Source: Alphaproteobacteria bacterium
GTDB taxonomy: Bacteria > Pseudomonadota > Alphaproteobacteria > Rhizobiales > CAJQND01
NCBI GenBank assembly: GCA_024227565.1
Contig: JAAEUE010000265.1
Location: forward strand, 1 to 63,935
Direction: 5' to 3'
DNA: 63,935 nucleotides
Below are positions 36,475 to 46,331 of the stretch, piece by piece; position 1 is the stretch's first letter, and each line of letters opens with the position of its first letter. Below the pieces are notes generated by a model. That model searched no databases and had not been told where the DNA came from. It saw only the letters and a program-made list of their open reading frames with translations. The translations under genes were made by a program, and so were the position numbers.

Positions 36475-37446
36475 ATGCTGAGATCGGTCGTGTTGGGCTG
36501 CGGTGCGTATTTGCCCGAAAAAATTCTGACAAATGACGATATTTCGAAGTTTGTCGACACCACCCACGATTGGGTGGTTGAACGCTCAGGTATTCATCAA
36601 CGCCATATTGCGGCCGAAGGTGAACTAACGTCTGATTTGGCGCTTGCTGCCTCAAAACATGCACTGGAGCGTGCAGGCCTGGATGCGCAGGACATTGACC
36701 TGATTGTTTTGGCAACCGCGACACCTGATAACACCTTTCCTGCCACCGCAACCGCGGTGCAGGCTCAGCTCGGTATCCATCATGGGGCAGCCTTTGATAT
36801 TCAGGCTGTCTGCTCGGGCTTTGTTTATGCCCTGTCGACGGCCGACAATTTCCTCAAGTGCGGCCAGCACAAGCGGGCCTTGGTGATTGGTGCGGAAACG
36901 TTCTCACGGATCCTCGACTGGGAGGACCGCACCACGTGTGTCCTGTTTGGAGACGGGGCGGGCGCCGTTGTGCTCGAAGCGCAAGAAGGCGGCGGCACTC
37001 TGGAGGACCGCGGTGTGTTGTCGGCTCACCTCAGGTCTGATGGGCGCCATTATGAAAAACTCTATGTAGATGGCGGCCCTTCGCGTGGACAAGAGGTTGG
37101 TCATCTGCGCATGTCCGGGCGCGAAGTGTTTAAACACGCCGTTATCAATATTGCCCAAATCATGGAAGAGGCTCTTGAGGCAACTGGTGTGGAGCCGAAC
37201 GACATTGACTGGTTCGTTCCGCACCAGGCCAACAAGCGAATTCTCGACGGCACCGCGCGGCGCTTCGGCATGACCGAAGACAAGGTGGTGATTACTCTCG
37301 ACAAGCATGGCAACACGTCTGCGGCCTCAATTCCGCTGGCGCTGGATGTGGCTTTTTCCGACGGGCGTTTAAAGCAAAATGATCTGATCTTGCTTGAAGC
37401 GATGGGCGGTGGGTTCACCTGGGGATCGGTGCTGGTCCGCTGGTAG
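36475..37446 (+). CDS. fabH: 3-oxoacyl-ACP synthase III
   Basis: A 323-residue condensing enzyme that starts fatty-acid synthesis by joining acetyl-CoA to malonyl-ACP. The catalytic triad is visible: Cys113 in [13 protein letters not shown], His in [10 protein letters not shown] and Asn in [11 protein letters not shown]. It directly follows plsX and precedes ihfA, the usual alphaproteobacterial order. No anomaly seen. Confidence 0.97.
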   Translation: MLRSVVLGCGAYLPEKILTNDDISKFVDTTHDWVVERSGIHQRHIAAEGELTSDLALAASKHALERAGLDAQDIDLIVLATATPDNTFPATATAVQAQLGIHHGAAFDIQAVCSGFVYALSTADNFLKCGQHKRALVIGAETFSRILDWEDRTTCVLFGDGAGAVVLEAQEGGGTLEDRGVLSAHLRSDGRHYEKLYVDGGPSRGQEVGHLRMSGREVFKHAVINIAQIMEEALEATGVEPNDIDWFVPHQANKRILDGTARRFGMTEDKVVITLDKHGNTSAASIPLALDVAFSDGRLKQNDLILLEAMGGGFTWGSVLVRW

Positions 37447-37652
37447 TCGCTACCTCCCCGCCATTTTGCCTAGCTCACTGTAGCCCTTGGCTTTTTCGCC
37501 CATACGTTCCATACTGCTTTGGTTGAAATCAAATGGCCCGCCAGCCCTTGACCGGACTGGGCCGGGCACCTTACGGTAGTTTGCTGGCTCGCCATTGCAG
37601 CGGGATTCAGGCAAACGGACCGAGCCAAAAAGGTATGTAGGGGACCAGGGAA

Positions 37653-37955
37653 ATGAGCGGCAAAACACTTACCCGCGCTGATTTGAGCGAATCTGTGCAC
37701 GGACAAGTTGGTTTATCACGCACTGAGTCAGCCGATTTGGTGAAAAATGTATTGGATTCAATCTCCGATGCATTGGTTGAGGGCCAAACCGTCAAACTTT
37801 CGTCATTTGGCACGTTCATGGTGCGCCAGAAGAATGGCCGGGTGGGGCGGAACCCAAAAACCGGCCAGGAAGTGCCCATCACGCCAAGACGTGTGCTTGT
37901 GTTCAGGCCAAGCCATGTTTTGAAGAAACAAGTGAACGACGGCGGGGGCGCTTAG
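37653..37955 (+). CDS. ihfA: Integration host factor alpha subunit
   Basis: A 100-residue HU/IHF-fold DNA-bending protein. The beta-arm segment [23 protein letters not shown], with the Pro that intercalates DNA, and the [16 protein letters not shown] core identify it. The alpha assignment rests on position after fabH and before a MerR regulator, which is standard in this class. About 200 bp separate it from fabH, room for its own promoter. Confidence 0.92.
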   Translation: MSGKTLTRADLSESVHGQVGLSRTESADLVKNVLDSISDALVEGQTVKLSSFGTFMVRQKNGRVGRNPKTGQEVPITPRRVLVFRPSHVLKKQVNDGGGA

Positions 37956-37985
37956 TCGAAACGCTAGCGTTGCGAGGTTCAGTAC

Positions 37986-38465
37986 GTGGAAAAAGCGCCC
38001 GAAGCCTTCCGAACCATCAGTGAGGTTGCAGAAGACCTTGATGTGCCTCAGCATGTGCTGCGGTTCTGGGAAGGCAAATTCAGTCACGTAAAACCGATGA
38101 AGCGGGCCGGCGGCCGGCGTTACTACCGGCCGAACGATCTGGAATTGCTGCGCGGCATCCGCCATCTGCTATACGGCGAAGGCTACACCATCAAGGGCGT
38201 GCAGCGCATCTTGCGTGAACAAGGCACCGGATATGTTACCGAAGCGGGCAAGCAGAAAGCTCTGCCCCAGCAGGCAGGCGCGGCCGCCGAACCAGCTGCT
38301 GCCCCGCAACAGGCTGCCCCCAGAGTTCCTCCACCGCCGCCCTCTGCGCCACAGGAAAACCTGCCCGCGACGGTACTGAAAGGCTCCGATCTGCAGATCC
38401 TCTCAGGGGTTTTGAAGGAACTGAATGCCATCAAAGGCATGCTCACCGGAGGCAAGCAAGGCTAG
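37986..38465 (+). CDS. MerR-family transcriptional regulator
   Basis: A 159-residue protein beginning at a GTG. The N-terminal MerR helix-turn-helix and wing ([37 protein letters not shown]) is complete. The C-terminal half is Ala/Pro-rich and lacks metal-binding cysteines, so it is not a metal sensor. This protein regularly follows ihfA in alphaproteobacteria; its target is unknown. Its TAG stop shares a CTAG palindrome with the TAG of the convergent gene. Confidence 0.9.
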   Translation: MEKAPEAFRTISEVAEDLDVPQHVLRFWEGKFSHVKPMKRAGGRRYYRPNDLELLRGIRHLLYGEGYTIKGVQRILREQGTGYVTEAGKQKALPQQAGAAAEPAAAPQQAAPRVPPPPPSAPQENLPATVLKGSDLQILSGVLKELNAIKGMLTGGKQG

Positions 38466-39676
38466 GCCTTGGTCGTTGTGACCTTCTTGTTCGTTGCTGA
38501 ATAGTAGATCGTCTTCACGGTCGATTTGGCGCTGTTTCTCACCGTTTCGGTTTGCACCACATATTTGAGGCGAGAGGCCGATATTGGCGCGCCGATGGAC
38601 CGGATGGTCGTGGCACACGAAATCCGGTCTCGCCACACAGATTCAAGCGGATGACCGGGTACACAGGTGCTGTCTGCCCCGATTATTGCTCTGTTCTCCA
38701 AGATCGCCCGCGTCCCCAACAGGTGCAGTACGGAACCGGGCGATTGTTTTTTCAAGGTTTCATCGAACGCAGTTTTGAAGCCGAACAGCCAGCCGCCTGA
38801 TATGAGATTAATGCTTACCGCAACGGCAGTTCCGGCAAGGCTAAGGACGTCGCAGGCGATCTGCGGGCATTGCCCGGCCTGAAGCGCAGCAAGACCGAAA
38901 GCCTTGTCCTTGCTGCAGGACGCCAGAGACGTGCCCTGCTTGCCTTTCCAGCCGGCAAGCTCCAACCTCATGAGATCATCCACCGCCGCGCGAACCTCCG
39001 GCGCGGTGGAAACCGTTTTGAAGGTTAGATCACCAAGATCAGACAACCGGCGCATGTTGCGCTCCGAATTTGCGCGAAACTTCTTGCTGACCTCAGTTTT
39101 CATGTAGCCGTCCACGTCGTCGCGGGCCATGAGCGCGGCGCGCTGGCTGGGGTGAATGATGTGGGCGGGGCCGAGGTGAGGACTTGGGCGCTCTTGGCTC
39201 CACGCCTCGGCGCGATTGAGCAGCAGTGTCCTGTGACGGCCGTTCTCGCTCAAACCGGCGTAAAGGGCGCGGGCTGCAACACCTGCCGTCTGAAAGCGCA
39301 GCAGGGGCTGGAATTTGATGAAGTAGCTGTTTGTCCAACTGCGCCAGGTCCTGATCGGCCAGCCCCAGCGCAGATCGTCGCGCTGGAGAATGGCGAGAGC
39401 ATCCAAGCGTCTCTCATCTCCGGTTGTGTTCCAAACTGTGGCACATTGGACATTCTCCGCCCAGCCGATGCAGTCGAGGTGCGCGAGCACGAACCCTGGG
39501 CTGTAGAACGGGTTTGGACTGGCGGCATTTTCGGCCAGGTCTTCCCAATGAGGGACGGCGGCCCGCAGCTCCTCTGGAGAGCTCCAGGCGAATGTCATGT
39601 CAGACGCGGCGACATCTTCAGATGCGCCCGCCACAGCCATTTCTGCATGGCTCTTGTGGTTTTGCCGTTCGCTCAT
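38462..39676 (-). CDS. CelD/BcsL-type GNAT acyltransferase
   Basis: A 404-residue cytoplasmic protein of the CelD-like acetyltransferase group (double GNAT fold). Recognisable parts are the [12 protein letters not shown] segment near 55, [31 protein letters not shown] near 240 and [20 protein letters not shown] near 300. Such proteins modify polysaccharides or lipids. No cellulose or polysaccharide operon is adjacent. The C-terminal 40 residues are basic and Thr/Lys-rich. Its stop overlaps the MerR gene stop in a shared CTAG. Confidence 0.82.
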   Translation of the reverse strand: MSERQNHKSHAEMAVAGASEDVAASDMTFAWSSPEELRAAVPHWEDLAENAASPNPFYSPGFVLAHLDCIGWAENVQCATVWNTTGDERRLDALAILQRDDLRWGWPIRTWRSWTNSYFIKFQPLLRFQTAGVAARALYAGLSENGRHRTLLLNRAEAWSQERPSPHLGPAHIIHPSQRAALMARDDVDGYMKTEVSKKFRANSERNMRRLSDLGDLTFKTVSTAPEVRAAVDDLMRLELAGWKGKQGTSLASCSKDKAFGLAALQAGQCPQIACDVLSLAGTAVAVSINLISGGWLFGFKTAFDETLKKQSPGSVLHLLGTRAILENRAIIGADSTCVPGHPLESVWRDRISCATTIRSIGAPISASRLKYVVQTETVRNSAKSTVKTIYYSATNKKVTTTKA

Positions 39677-39838
39677 AACCCATCTCATTTCTACAGGCAG
39701 CCGAGCCTAAGCAGACGCCAAAACGTCAACTCAGGCCGAACTCTCGTCCCGCCAAAATGCCTCCGGGCAAAATCACGCAAAGTTTATGCCAGTGCGATGC
39801 TTGGAAACGGGGCCAAACGGATGCCGGCGTCTACAGGG

Positions 39839-40945
39839 TTAATCCTGACCGTTGGTCGGGGTTTTGCTGAACGCGATCTCACCGAGAAAATCACTCAAAC
39901 CCGGCTCCGGCAAGCGGTAGAAGGGCAGGGGGCGGCAGAGGTTCATGGCCGCCAGGCCGATGCGTGCGGTCATGATGCCGTTAACCGTGCCTTCGCCCAG
40001 TTTTGCGGACAATCGGCCCGCCAGTCCGTGCCCTAAAAGGTTCTGCAACAGGGTGTCGGAGAGTGCCAGGCCGCCCGTGATGGCCAAGTGAGACACCACC
40101 ATGCGCGCCAGCTTCAGGGTTTCCAGTGAACCGGGGCGGCCGCCGTAAAGGCTGGCCACCCGGCGCAGCATCGCGAGAACCTGATAGCCCGTGAACAAAA
40201 CATCGAACGCCGGCGCCGGATTGACCGCTGTCACCACCGAAACCCTTTTTGCTGCACTTGCGATGATCTGCCGGGCTTCTGCGTCCAAGGGCTTCATCAG
40301 CTCCTTTTCGGCAAGCTCAAGGCGGTCGGCGTCATCAATGATTTCGTTGTGCTGTTCGCGCAGGGCCGCCAGGGGCCACGCCATTGCCTTGCGGCTGCGG
40401 TAAAAGCTGATGAGCTCGGACACAATGGATTTGACGGATCCGTTGCCCAAGAGCGCTTGCTCGGCTTTCTGACGCAGCGTGCCCAGGCGCCGCAGCCGCG
40501 CCAGTGCGGCCAGTTCCTTCACAACCAAGGCCAACAGGGCGAGGCCGGCCAATCCCAAAAGCCCCGACGCAGCCCAGCCGAGCCAGGTGCTTCGGCTGAA
40601 CAGATCTTCCACAAGCTGGGTGAACCAAAGCCCGATGCCCAGCGAAATGAGCGAAAACAGTGCAGCCAGAAAGATCGAGCCCCATTTCAAGCCTTTCGGG
40701 CTGGGCAGGAAGTTGGCCGGTGCCAGGGCGTTCCCTGTCTCTGCAGTTTCGAACGGGATCTTTGCAATGGGTTCAGGCTCTGGTGCCACCATGGTGCGGG
40801 GCTGGCGTGCGCGCTTTGACCTTGCTTTGGGCTTGGCCGCGGGTTCTGGCGTCTCCGCCGGTGGAGCGTCCTGAATTTCGGGCGCCTCTGATTGATCCAG
40901 CCGAATGACCTTGGGTCGGCGAGGGGGTGTTGCTTTATCGCTCAT
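39839..40945 (-). CDS. YcjF-like membrane protein (TIGR01620/DUF697)
   Basis: A 368-residue inner-membrane protein: Pro/Arg/Lys-rich cytoplasmic N-terminus (about 1-80), two hydrophobic helices (about 90-112 and 122-145) and a soluble helical C-terminal part with VVTAVNPAPAFDVLFTGYQVLAMLRRVASLYGGRPG, the family hallmark. Its start overlaps the stop of the ycjX-like gene (TCATGA), so the pair is translationally coupled. In enterobacteria the pair belongs to the envelope-stress (Psp) regulon; whether that holds here is unknown. Confidence 0.9.
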   Translation of the reverse strand: MSDKATPPRRPKVIRLDQSEAPEIQDAPPAETPEPAAKPKARSKRARQPRTMVAPEPEPIAKIPFETAETGNALAPANFLPSPKGLKWGSIFLAALFSLISLGIGLWFTQLVEDLFSRSTWLGWAASGLLGLAGLALLALVVKELAALARLRRLGTLRQKAEQALLGNGSVKSIVSELISFYRSRKAMAWPLAALREQHNEIIDDADRLELAEKELMKPLDAEARQIIASAAKRVSVVTAVNPAPAFDVLFTGYQVLAMLRRVASLYGGRPGSLETLKLARMVVSHLAITGGLALSDTLLQNLLGHGLAGRLSAKLGEGTVNGIMTARIGLAAMNLCRPLPFYRLPEPGLSDFLGEIAFSKTPTNGQD

Positions 40946-42396
40946 GAGAACCCGTCCCCTAAGAGGAAGTTGAGTGCGCGGTCGAGGCGAATATTAGGGA
41001 AACTCGGGCTCTGCCCTGGGCCGTTGGGCTCCAGAACAGGCGGGCGCAGCTTCAGAAACTGAACATCGCCGCCTTGACCTGCTTCCAAGGCTTTGGCGGG
41101 ATCTTCAGGCAGATCGCCTGGAAACATGGCCATTTCGCTTTTTCCGTCAAACCCCTGCCCATCGCTCGATTGTCCTTTTCTGGGAACGCCGATGATCGAG
41201 GGCAGATCTTCGCCGTCCTGGGTAATCCGGGCTTCACGGGTTGCCCGAATGGAGGCAAGCGCCGCAACATCGATTTCAGCTCCAGCGCTCTCAGACCGGG
41301 CCAGCGCGTCGTCCACGATCAGCCGCAAAATGGCCTCCAGCCGGTCGTGGCTTGAATGATGCAGGTGATCGGCCTTAGTGGCGGCAAACAGGATCTTGTC
41401 GATGCGCTTGCCGAGCAGCGTGTTCAAAATCGAGGACCCACCTGGCCTGAAGCAGGGCATGATCGTCTCGAGCGCAGTTTTCAGATCGGTAACGGCAGCC
41501 GGGCCCGCATTGAGGGCGGCCAGGGTGTCGACCAGCACGATTTGCCGGTCGAGGCGGGCAAAATGATTGATGAAGAACGGCTTCACCACCCTGGTGACGT
41601 AGGATTCGTAACGCCGCTGCATCATGGCCCACATTGACCCGGGCGGCGCCTTCTCACTGGCCGATACCTCCAAGGGGGCAAAGGTGATCAGAGGCGAGCC
41701 GTCCAGATCGCCCGGCATCAGGAACCGGCCGGGCGGCAACGTGGACAGGGCATATTCATCATCGCGGCAGGCTTGCAGGTATTGGGTGAAAATGCCGGCG
41801 GCCTTGCGCACCTGCGCCTCGTCCTCGGGCGCTGCCGGGTCCATGCCCGCCAGATGTTTCAGCCAGGCTTTTGACAATCGGTCCCGCGGCGCCGTTCCGG
41901 CAGACCGCAAGGCTGCTGACGACCATTCCTCATAACTCAGATCAAGCAGCGGCAGATCAAGCAGCCATTCGCCCGGATAGTCCACAATATCGATGTTCAA
42001 CGTGCCGCCAGACAGCCGGCGCGCCAGGAAGCCTTCCGGCTCGAACTCCACCGTCAGGCGCAATTGGGAAATCAGGCGGGTGCTTTCCGGCCACGACCGG
42101 TCGGTGCCGGCCGTAAGATCGGCCACATGGTCCTCATAGGCAAAGCGGGGCACGTCGTCGTCCGGTTGTGGTTGCAGGTAGGCCCGTTTGATGCGGCCTG
42201 CGGCATAGGGGGCAAACAACGGCAAGCGCCCGCCATGGATGAGGTTGTGCACCAGGGCGGTGATGAACACGGTCTTGCCGGAACGCGACAGGCCTGTAAC
42301 CCCCAGGCGCAAAGTGGGGTTGACCAAGCTGCTGGCAGCGTCAGCCATCCCGCCAAGAACAATGCGGGCCTCGTCTGTCAAAGATGTGAATTTCAA
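40942..42396 (-). CDS. YcjX-family P-loop NTPase (DUF463)
   Basis: A 484-residue nucleotide-binding protein. Walker A is GLSRSGKT (35-42), and downstream family segments are NIDIVDYPGEWLLDLPLL, RQIVLVDTLAALNAGP and KILFAATKADHLHHSSHDRLEAIL. The TKAD motif suggests GTP as nucleotide. It is first in a two-gene unit with the YcjF-like membrane protein and probably acts at the inner membrane with it. No anomalies seen. Confidence 0.92.
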   Translation of the reverse strand: MKFTSLTDEARIVLGGMADAASSLVNPTLRLGVTGLSRSGKTVFITALVHNLIHGGRLPLFAPYAAGRIKRAYLQPQPDDDVPRFAYEDHVADLTAGTDRSWPESTRLISQLRLTVEFEPEGFLARRLSGGTLNIDIVDYPGEWLLDLPLLDLSYEEWSSAALRSAGTAPRDRLSKAWLKHLAGMDPAAPEDEAQVRKAAGIFTQYLQACRDDEYALSTLPPGRFLMPGDLDGSPLITFAPLEVSASEKAPPGSMWAMMQRRYESYVTRVVKPFFINHFARLDRQIVLVDTLAALNAGPAAVTDLKTALETIMPCFRPGGSSILNTLLGKRIDKILFAATKADHLHHSSHDRLEAILRLIVDDALARSESAGAEIDVAALASIRATREARITQDGEDLPSIIGVPRKGQSSDGQGFDGKSEMAMFPGDLPEDPAKALEAGQGGDVQFLKLRPPVLEPNGPGQSPSFPNIRLDRALNFLLGDGFS

Positions 42397-42555
42397 GCAA
42401 TTCCTCCGTGCACAGTAAAGATGGAGCTTCGCTTGGCGAAGTTCAATCGCTTAGGGTGAAGCAGGGGTGCTTGTCGCTGTGATGTGCTTGTTATTTTGAG
42501 TCGTGAATAGATGGTAGAGTTTTGATTTAGCTGCTTTTTACGGGGTTCATACAGT

Positions 42556-43089
42556 TCAGGTGCCTGATTGTGCGTCAAGTTCGCGTGGCAGCGTGAAACT
42601 GATCAGTTTGCCGGTCCCTTTGTCTATCTCCCGCCAGGAGTTGGTTTCGAAGTGCAACACCGCCAATGCGGCGGTGGGGTACTTGCGGGCAAGCTTTTCC
42701 GCCGCTTCACGGTCAGCTTCCCCCATCAGCTCGGAGACCAGAATTTCAGTGGTTGGATTGTGTCCGATCAGCATCAGGGACTGAACCGTTTCGTCGGTGC
42801 CGCTGATGAGGTCGAGATAGCCGGCGCCGCTGGAGAAATTGTAGAGGGCGCCCTCGGTGCGCGTGGGGGGCGGCGATGACCAGCCGGCCGAAGCCCGCTC
42901 AAAGGTTTCGGTTGCCCGTTTTGCGGTGGAACACAATATGAGATCGGGCATAAGCCCGCTGCGTTCGATATACCGGCCCATGGCTTCGGCGGCCCTACGG
43001 CCGCGGCCGCTCAAGGGGCGGTCATGGTCGTCCACCCCGGGCGATGACCAGCTTGATTTGGCGTGGCGGAGGAAGAGCAAGGTTTTCAT
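42556..43089 (-). CDS. SixA-like histidine phosphatase
   Basis: A 177-residue phosphatase of the histidine phosphatase superfamily. The catalytic motif is LFLRHAKSSW (His9), the second histidine is in LMLIGHNPTTE near 105, and DRPLSGRGRRAA supplies the phosphate-pocket Arg. The length and RHAKSSW wording match the SixA-like group, which can dephosphorylate phosphohistidine proteins. The target here is unknown. It lies 160 bp upstream of the ycjX-like gene on the same strand. Confidence 0.88.
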   Translation of the reverse strand: MKTLLFLRHAKSSWSSPGVDDHDRPLSGRGRRAAEAMGRYIERSGLMPDLILCSTAKRATETFERASAGWSSPPPTRTEGALYNFSSGAGYLDLISGTDETVQSLMLIGHNPTTEILVSELMGEADREAAEKLARKYPTAALAVLHFETNSWREIDKGTGKLISFTLPRELDAQSGT

Positions 43090-43167
43090 GTATGAGATCC
43101 TTCTTTCAGGCGCCAGACCATTGCAACTGCGTTAGCCACTTCTTATGACGGTTACGATACTAACCTG

Positions 43168-44493
43168 ATGACCCGCAAACGCCAGACCAGCGCCCCAAAC
43201 ACCAGTATAACCATCAAGATGACTTACCCCGATACGCTCTATGCCTCGATGTGCGCGTTGACGCCGGCCACTGGCCCGTTGACCGCCACCATCAAGGCCG
43301 ACATTTGCGTAATCGGCGCCGGGCTGGCCGGACTGACCACAGCCCTTGAAGCCCAGCGCCGGGGACTGGAGGTGGTTGTGCTGGAAGCTGAGCGCGTGGG
43401 GTGGGGGGCTTCGGGACGCAACGCCGGGATCGTGAGCGCCGGGTTTTCATTGGGGGCAAGCCAATTGCTGGATGCCGTGGGCGAGCAGGACGCCTGGACT
43501 TTGCATGGGCTCTCGGCCACAGGGGCACAGTATGTGCGCCGGCAGATTGAGCGCTTGAAGATCCCCAAAACCTTCCACGGCGAAGGTTTTTACCGGGTGA
43601 GCCGGCGTGATTGCGCCGATGAGATGCAGACTGATGTTGAGCGCTGTGGCCGGAAGCTGGGCTATGAGCTGAACTATTGCGAACGCCAGCAGATCCAGGA
43701 GATCTTGCGCACCGAGCGCTATCATCAGGGGATCTTCGATCCCAATGCGTTCCACATCGAACCACTGAGCTATGCGCTTGGCCTTGCGAAGGCCTTTGCA
43801 GCTCTGGGGGGGGTGATTTTGGAGCAGACCAAGGCGAAAGCGATTGAAAAGCGCGAGAACACCTGGCGCGTTGTGACGCCGGAAGGGGCCGTTGATGCGG
43901 GCAATGTGGTGCTGTGCACCAGCGCCTATGATCTGTCGGTCTATCGCCCGGTCACCAAAGCGATTCTTCCGGTGGCCACCTATGTGGTTGCCGCCAAGCC
44001 AGCTTCAGCGCTGCTCGACACGGCCATTCAGACTGAGGCCGCTGTTGCCGACACCCGGCTCGCCGGAGACTATTTCCGCCGTCTGCCGGGGGGCCGCCTG
44101 GTGTGGGGCGGGCGCATCAGCACCAGCCGCACTGCGCCCTTCCGCATTGGCGAACGGATGCTGGACGATTGCTACAACATCTTCATGCAGCTTGGGGATT
44201 TGAAGGCCTCGCACAGCTGGTATGGGCTTATGGGCTACGCCCGCCACAAGATGCCGCTGATCGGCGAGGTGGAACCAAGGTTGTGGTATGCCACCGCGTT
44301 CGGCGGTCACGGGCTCAACACCACGGCCATGGCCGGTCATCTGATTGCCGGGGCGATCAGCGAAGGTGACGACCGCTACAAGCTGTTTGAGAGCTTCAAG
44401 CTGAAGCGCGCCGGCGGACCTTTCCGCCGGGCCATCACCCAGGGCGCCTATTGGGCCATGCAGGCCCGCGATAAGATTAGCGAAATCACCTGA
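43168..44493 (+). CDS. FAD-dependent amine oxidoreductase, PuuB-like DAO family
   Basis: A 441-residue flavoenzyme: FAD motif CVIGAGLAGLTTALEAQRRG near 51, the GWGASGRNAGIVSAGF segment typical of gamma-glutamylputrescine oxidase-like enzymes, and C-terminal YATAFGGHGLNTTAMAGHL. It likely oxidises a primary or secondary amine. The start could be ATG 43168 or 43219; neither has a strong ribosome site. The gene ends one base before a RIME-like repeat. No polyamine genes are adjacent. Confidence 0.82.
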   Translation: MTRKRQTSAPNTSITIKMTYPDTLYASMCALTPATGPLTATIKADICVIGAGLAGLTTALEAQRRGLEVVVLEAERVGWGASGRNAGIVSAGFSLGASQLLDAVGEQDAWTLHGLSATGAQYVRRQIERLKIPKTFHGEGFYRVSRRDCADEMQTDVERCGRKLGYELNYCERQQIQEILRTERYHQGIFDPNAFHIEPLSYALGLAKAFAALGGVILEQTKAKAIEKRENTWRVVTPEGAVDAGNVVLCTSAYDLSVYRPVTKAILPVATYVVAAKPASALLDTAIQTEAAVADTRLAGDYFRRLPGGRLVWGGRISTSRTAPFRIGERMLDDCYNIFMQLGDLKASHSWYGLMGYARHKMPLIGEVEPRLWYATAFGGHGLNTTAMAGHLIAGAISEGDDRYKLFESFKLKRAGGPFRRAITQGAYWAMQARDKISEIT

Positions 44494-44600
44494 CTGGAGC
44501 TTATTCCGCTCAGATTGAGCGGAATAAGCTCCAGATTATCGTTACGAACGAGCAACTTATCTCCGACCAGACGTAACCGTCTGATCGCAGGTTGCTCTAG
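44494..44600 (+). repeat. RIME-like two-hairpin repeat, full copy 2 (107 bp)
   Basis: Hairpin 1 is gagcttattccgctc against gagcggaataagctc; linker cagattatcgtta; hairpin 2 contains caacttatctccgaccagac folding on cgtctgatcgcaggttg. The right end CTAG supplies the TAG stop of the convergent MoxR gene. The left end has drifted to CTGG. The reverse complement of the copy at 58843-58949 aligns with it along its full length. Confidence 0.92.
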
Positions 44601-45445
44601 CGACCCTCGCGGCGCGCCATGAAAGCCAAGCGCTCAAACAGGTGCACATCCTGCTCGTTTTTCAGCAAGGCGCCGTGGAGCGGGGGGATGACCTTGCGGG
44701 TGTCGGTCTCGCGCAAGGTGGCCGGATCGATGTCCTCGTTCAGCAGAAGCTTGATCCAGTCGAGCAACTCTGAGGTGGAGGGCTTCTTCTTCAGGCCCGG
44801 CACTTCGCGCAAATCGTAGAACACGTTCAGGGCTTCTGAGACCAAACGGCCCTTCAGGCCCGGGAAGTGCACCTCCACGATGTCGCCCATGGTGTCCTTG
44901 TCGGGAAACTTGATGTAGTGGAAGAAGCAGCGCCGCAGGAAGGCGTCGGGCAGTTCTTTTTCGTTGTTGGAGGTGATCATCACGATGGGCCGCTGGGTGG
45001 CCTTGATGGTTTCGCCGGTTTCGTAGACGAAGAACTCCATGCGGTCGAGTTCCTGGAGGAGGTCGTTGGGAAACTCGATGTCGGCCTTGTCCACCTCATC
45101 GATTAGCAGCACCGGGCGGTTTTTGGCCGTGAAGGCCTCCCAAAGCTTGCCGCGCTTGATGTAGTTGGCAATGTCGTGCACCCGCTCATCGCCAAGCTGG
45201 CTGTCGCGCAGGCGGCTGACGGCATCATATTCGTACAAACCCTGTTGGGCCTTGGTGGTGGACTTAACGTGCCATTCCAGAAGATCTGTCTTCAGGGCCT
45301 TTGCCACTTCATGGGCCAGTACGGTTTTGCCGGTGCCCGGCTCGCCTTTCACCAGAAGCGGGCGTTCCAGGGTGATGGCTGCATTCACCGCAATGCGCAA
45401 ATCGTCGGTGGCCACATAGTCTTTTGTGCCGTCAAATCGGGTCAC
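44597..45445 (-). CDS. MoxR-family AAA ATPase
   Basis: A 282-residue ATPase. Walker A is GEPGTGKT (34-41), Walker B is VLLIDEVDKAD near 112, sensor 1 is VMITSNNEKELPDAFLRRCFFHY. This wording is the CoxD-like MoxR subgroup that pairs with CoxE-type VWA proteins; the only candidate partner in the window is at 10551-11726. The pair usually sits side by side, so separation here is notable. The TAG stop lies in the end of the RIME-like repeat. Confidence 0.92.
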   Translation of the reverse strand: MTRFDGTKDYVATDDLRIAVNAAITLERPLLVKGEPGTGKTVLAHEVAKALKTDLLEWHVKSTTKAQQGLYEYDAVSRLRDSQLGDERVHDIANYIKRGKLWEAFTAKNRPVLLIDEVDKADIEFPNDLLQELDRMEFFVYETGETIKATQRPIVMITSNNEKELPDAFLRRCFFHYIKFPDKDTMGDIVEVHFPGLKGRLVSEALNVFYDLREVPGLKKKPSTSELLDWIKLLLNEDIDPATLRETDTRKVIPPLHGALLKNEQDVHLFERLAFMARREGR

Positions 45446-45792
45446 AGATCTCTCCTCTGATCAGATGGGCCTTGGGCGTCAAATGCGCGGGTATCAGGCC
45501 GAGGCGGTATGTGGGCGGGACCCTAAGGTTTGTGCCTGGCGAATTCAAGCGCAAGCATGCAGATGCCGCCAGAACGGCGGTGTCTTGGGGAGTTTTTTCG
45601 TCTCGTGGGCCCGCTGTTGGCCTGCCGTCCTGGGGAGGGCATCAAAAACCGTTCTAAAGCAATACGCTGCGGGATATCGGCAAAAAAACACGAAAGATTT
45701 GCTTTGACTTAATTCTTGTCTTGTAGCACTTGGATTGCATCGATATAAACGCGCCAAACAAGGCGCGGTTTGTGGTTCATTTGAGGTAGAAA
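45446..45792. other. Promoter interval upstream of dksA
   Basis: About 350 bp with no supported gene, between divergent moxR-like and dksA genes. A TTGACTT at 45703 could be a -35 element for dksA, but no clear -10 follows at standard spacing. An A-run (caaaaaaac) lies near 45682. Nothing else identified. Confidence 0.35.
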
Positions 45793-46287
45793 ATGGCAGT
45801 CAAGTCGAAGTTCGGCAAAAAGCCAGTTTCCAAAACGAACGGTGCGAAGATGAACGGGTCTGCGAAGAAAAAGACCCGCAAGTCTTCGGGCATCTATGCA
45901 CCCTCGGACAGTGAGCCGTTCATGAACAAACGTCAGCAGACCTATTTCCGCGATAAGCTGAGCACCTGGAAACAGGATATCATTCGCGAAGGGCGCGAGA
46001 CCCTGCAAACCCTGCAGGACGAGAACGGCAACCAGCCGGATGTGGCGGACCGGGCCTCATCGGAAACCGACCGGTCGCTGGAGCTGAGAACCCGTGACCG
46101 CCAGCGCAAGCTGATCGCCAAGATCGATGCCGCCCTGAAGCGCATCGATGACGGGTCCTACGGCTATTGCGATGAAACCGGCGAACCGATCAGCCTGAAG
46201 CGCCTGGACGCCCGGCCGATTGCCACCCTGTCGCTGGAAGCTCAGGAAATCCACGAACGGCGCGAGCGGGTCTACCGCAGCGATTAA
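45793..46287 (+). CDS. dksA: RNA polymerase-binding transcription factor DksA
   Basis: A 164-residue protein: basic Lys/Ser-rich N-terminal tail (1-35), coiled-coil region (MNKRQQTYFRDKLSTWKQDIIREG onward, with the DRASSETDRS tip that enters the polymerase channel) and a C-terminal globular part GYCDETGEPISLKRLDARPIATLSLEAQE. Only one of the four zinc cysteines of enterobacterial DksA is kept, as is common in alphaproteobacteria. Works with ppGpp on rRNA and amino-acid promoters. Downstream lies a conserved hairpin shared with the DUF302 gene. Confidence 0.94.
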   Translation: MAVKSKFGKKPVSKTNGAKMNGSAKKKTRKSSGIYAPSDSEPFMNKRQQTYFRDKLSTWKQDIIREGRETLQTLQDENGNQPDVADRASSETDRSLELRTRDRQRKLIAKIDAALKRIDDGSYGYCDETGEPISLKRLDARPIATLSLEAQEIHERRERVYRSD

Positions 46288-46331
46288 TCACCCAATAAGG
46301 TTATCTGGCCTGATTACGTACGCTGAAACAG

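Noticed and set aside
39152..40036. 294-residue open frame on the plus strand
   Set aside because: Spans the antisense of two good genes and the gap between them; no motif or signal.
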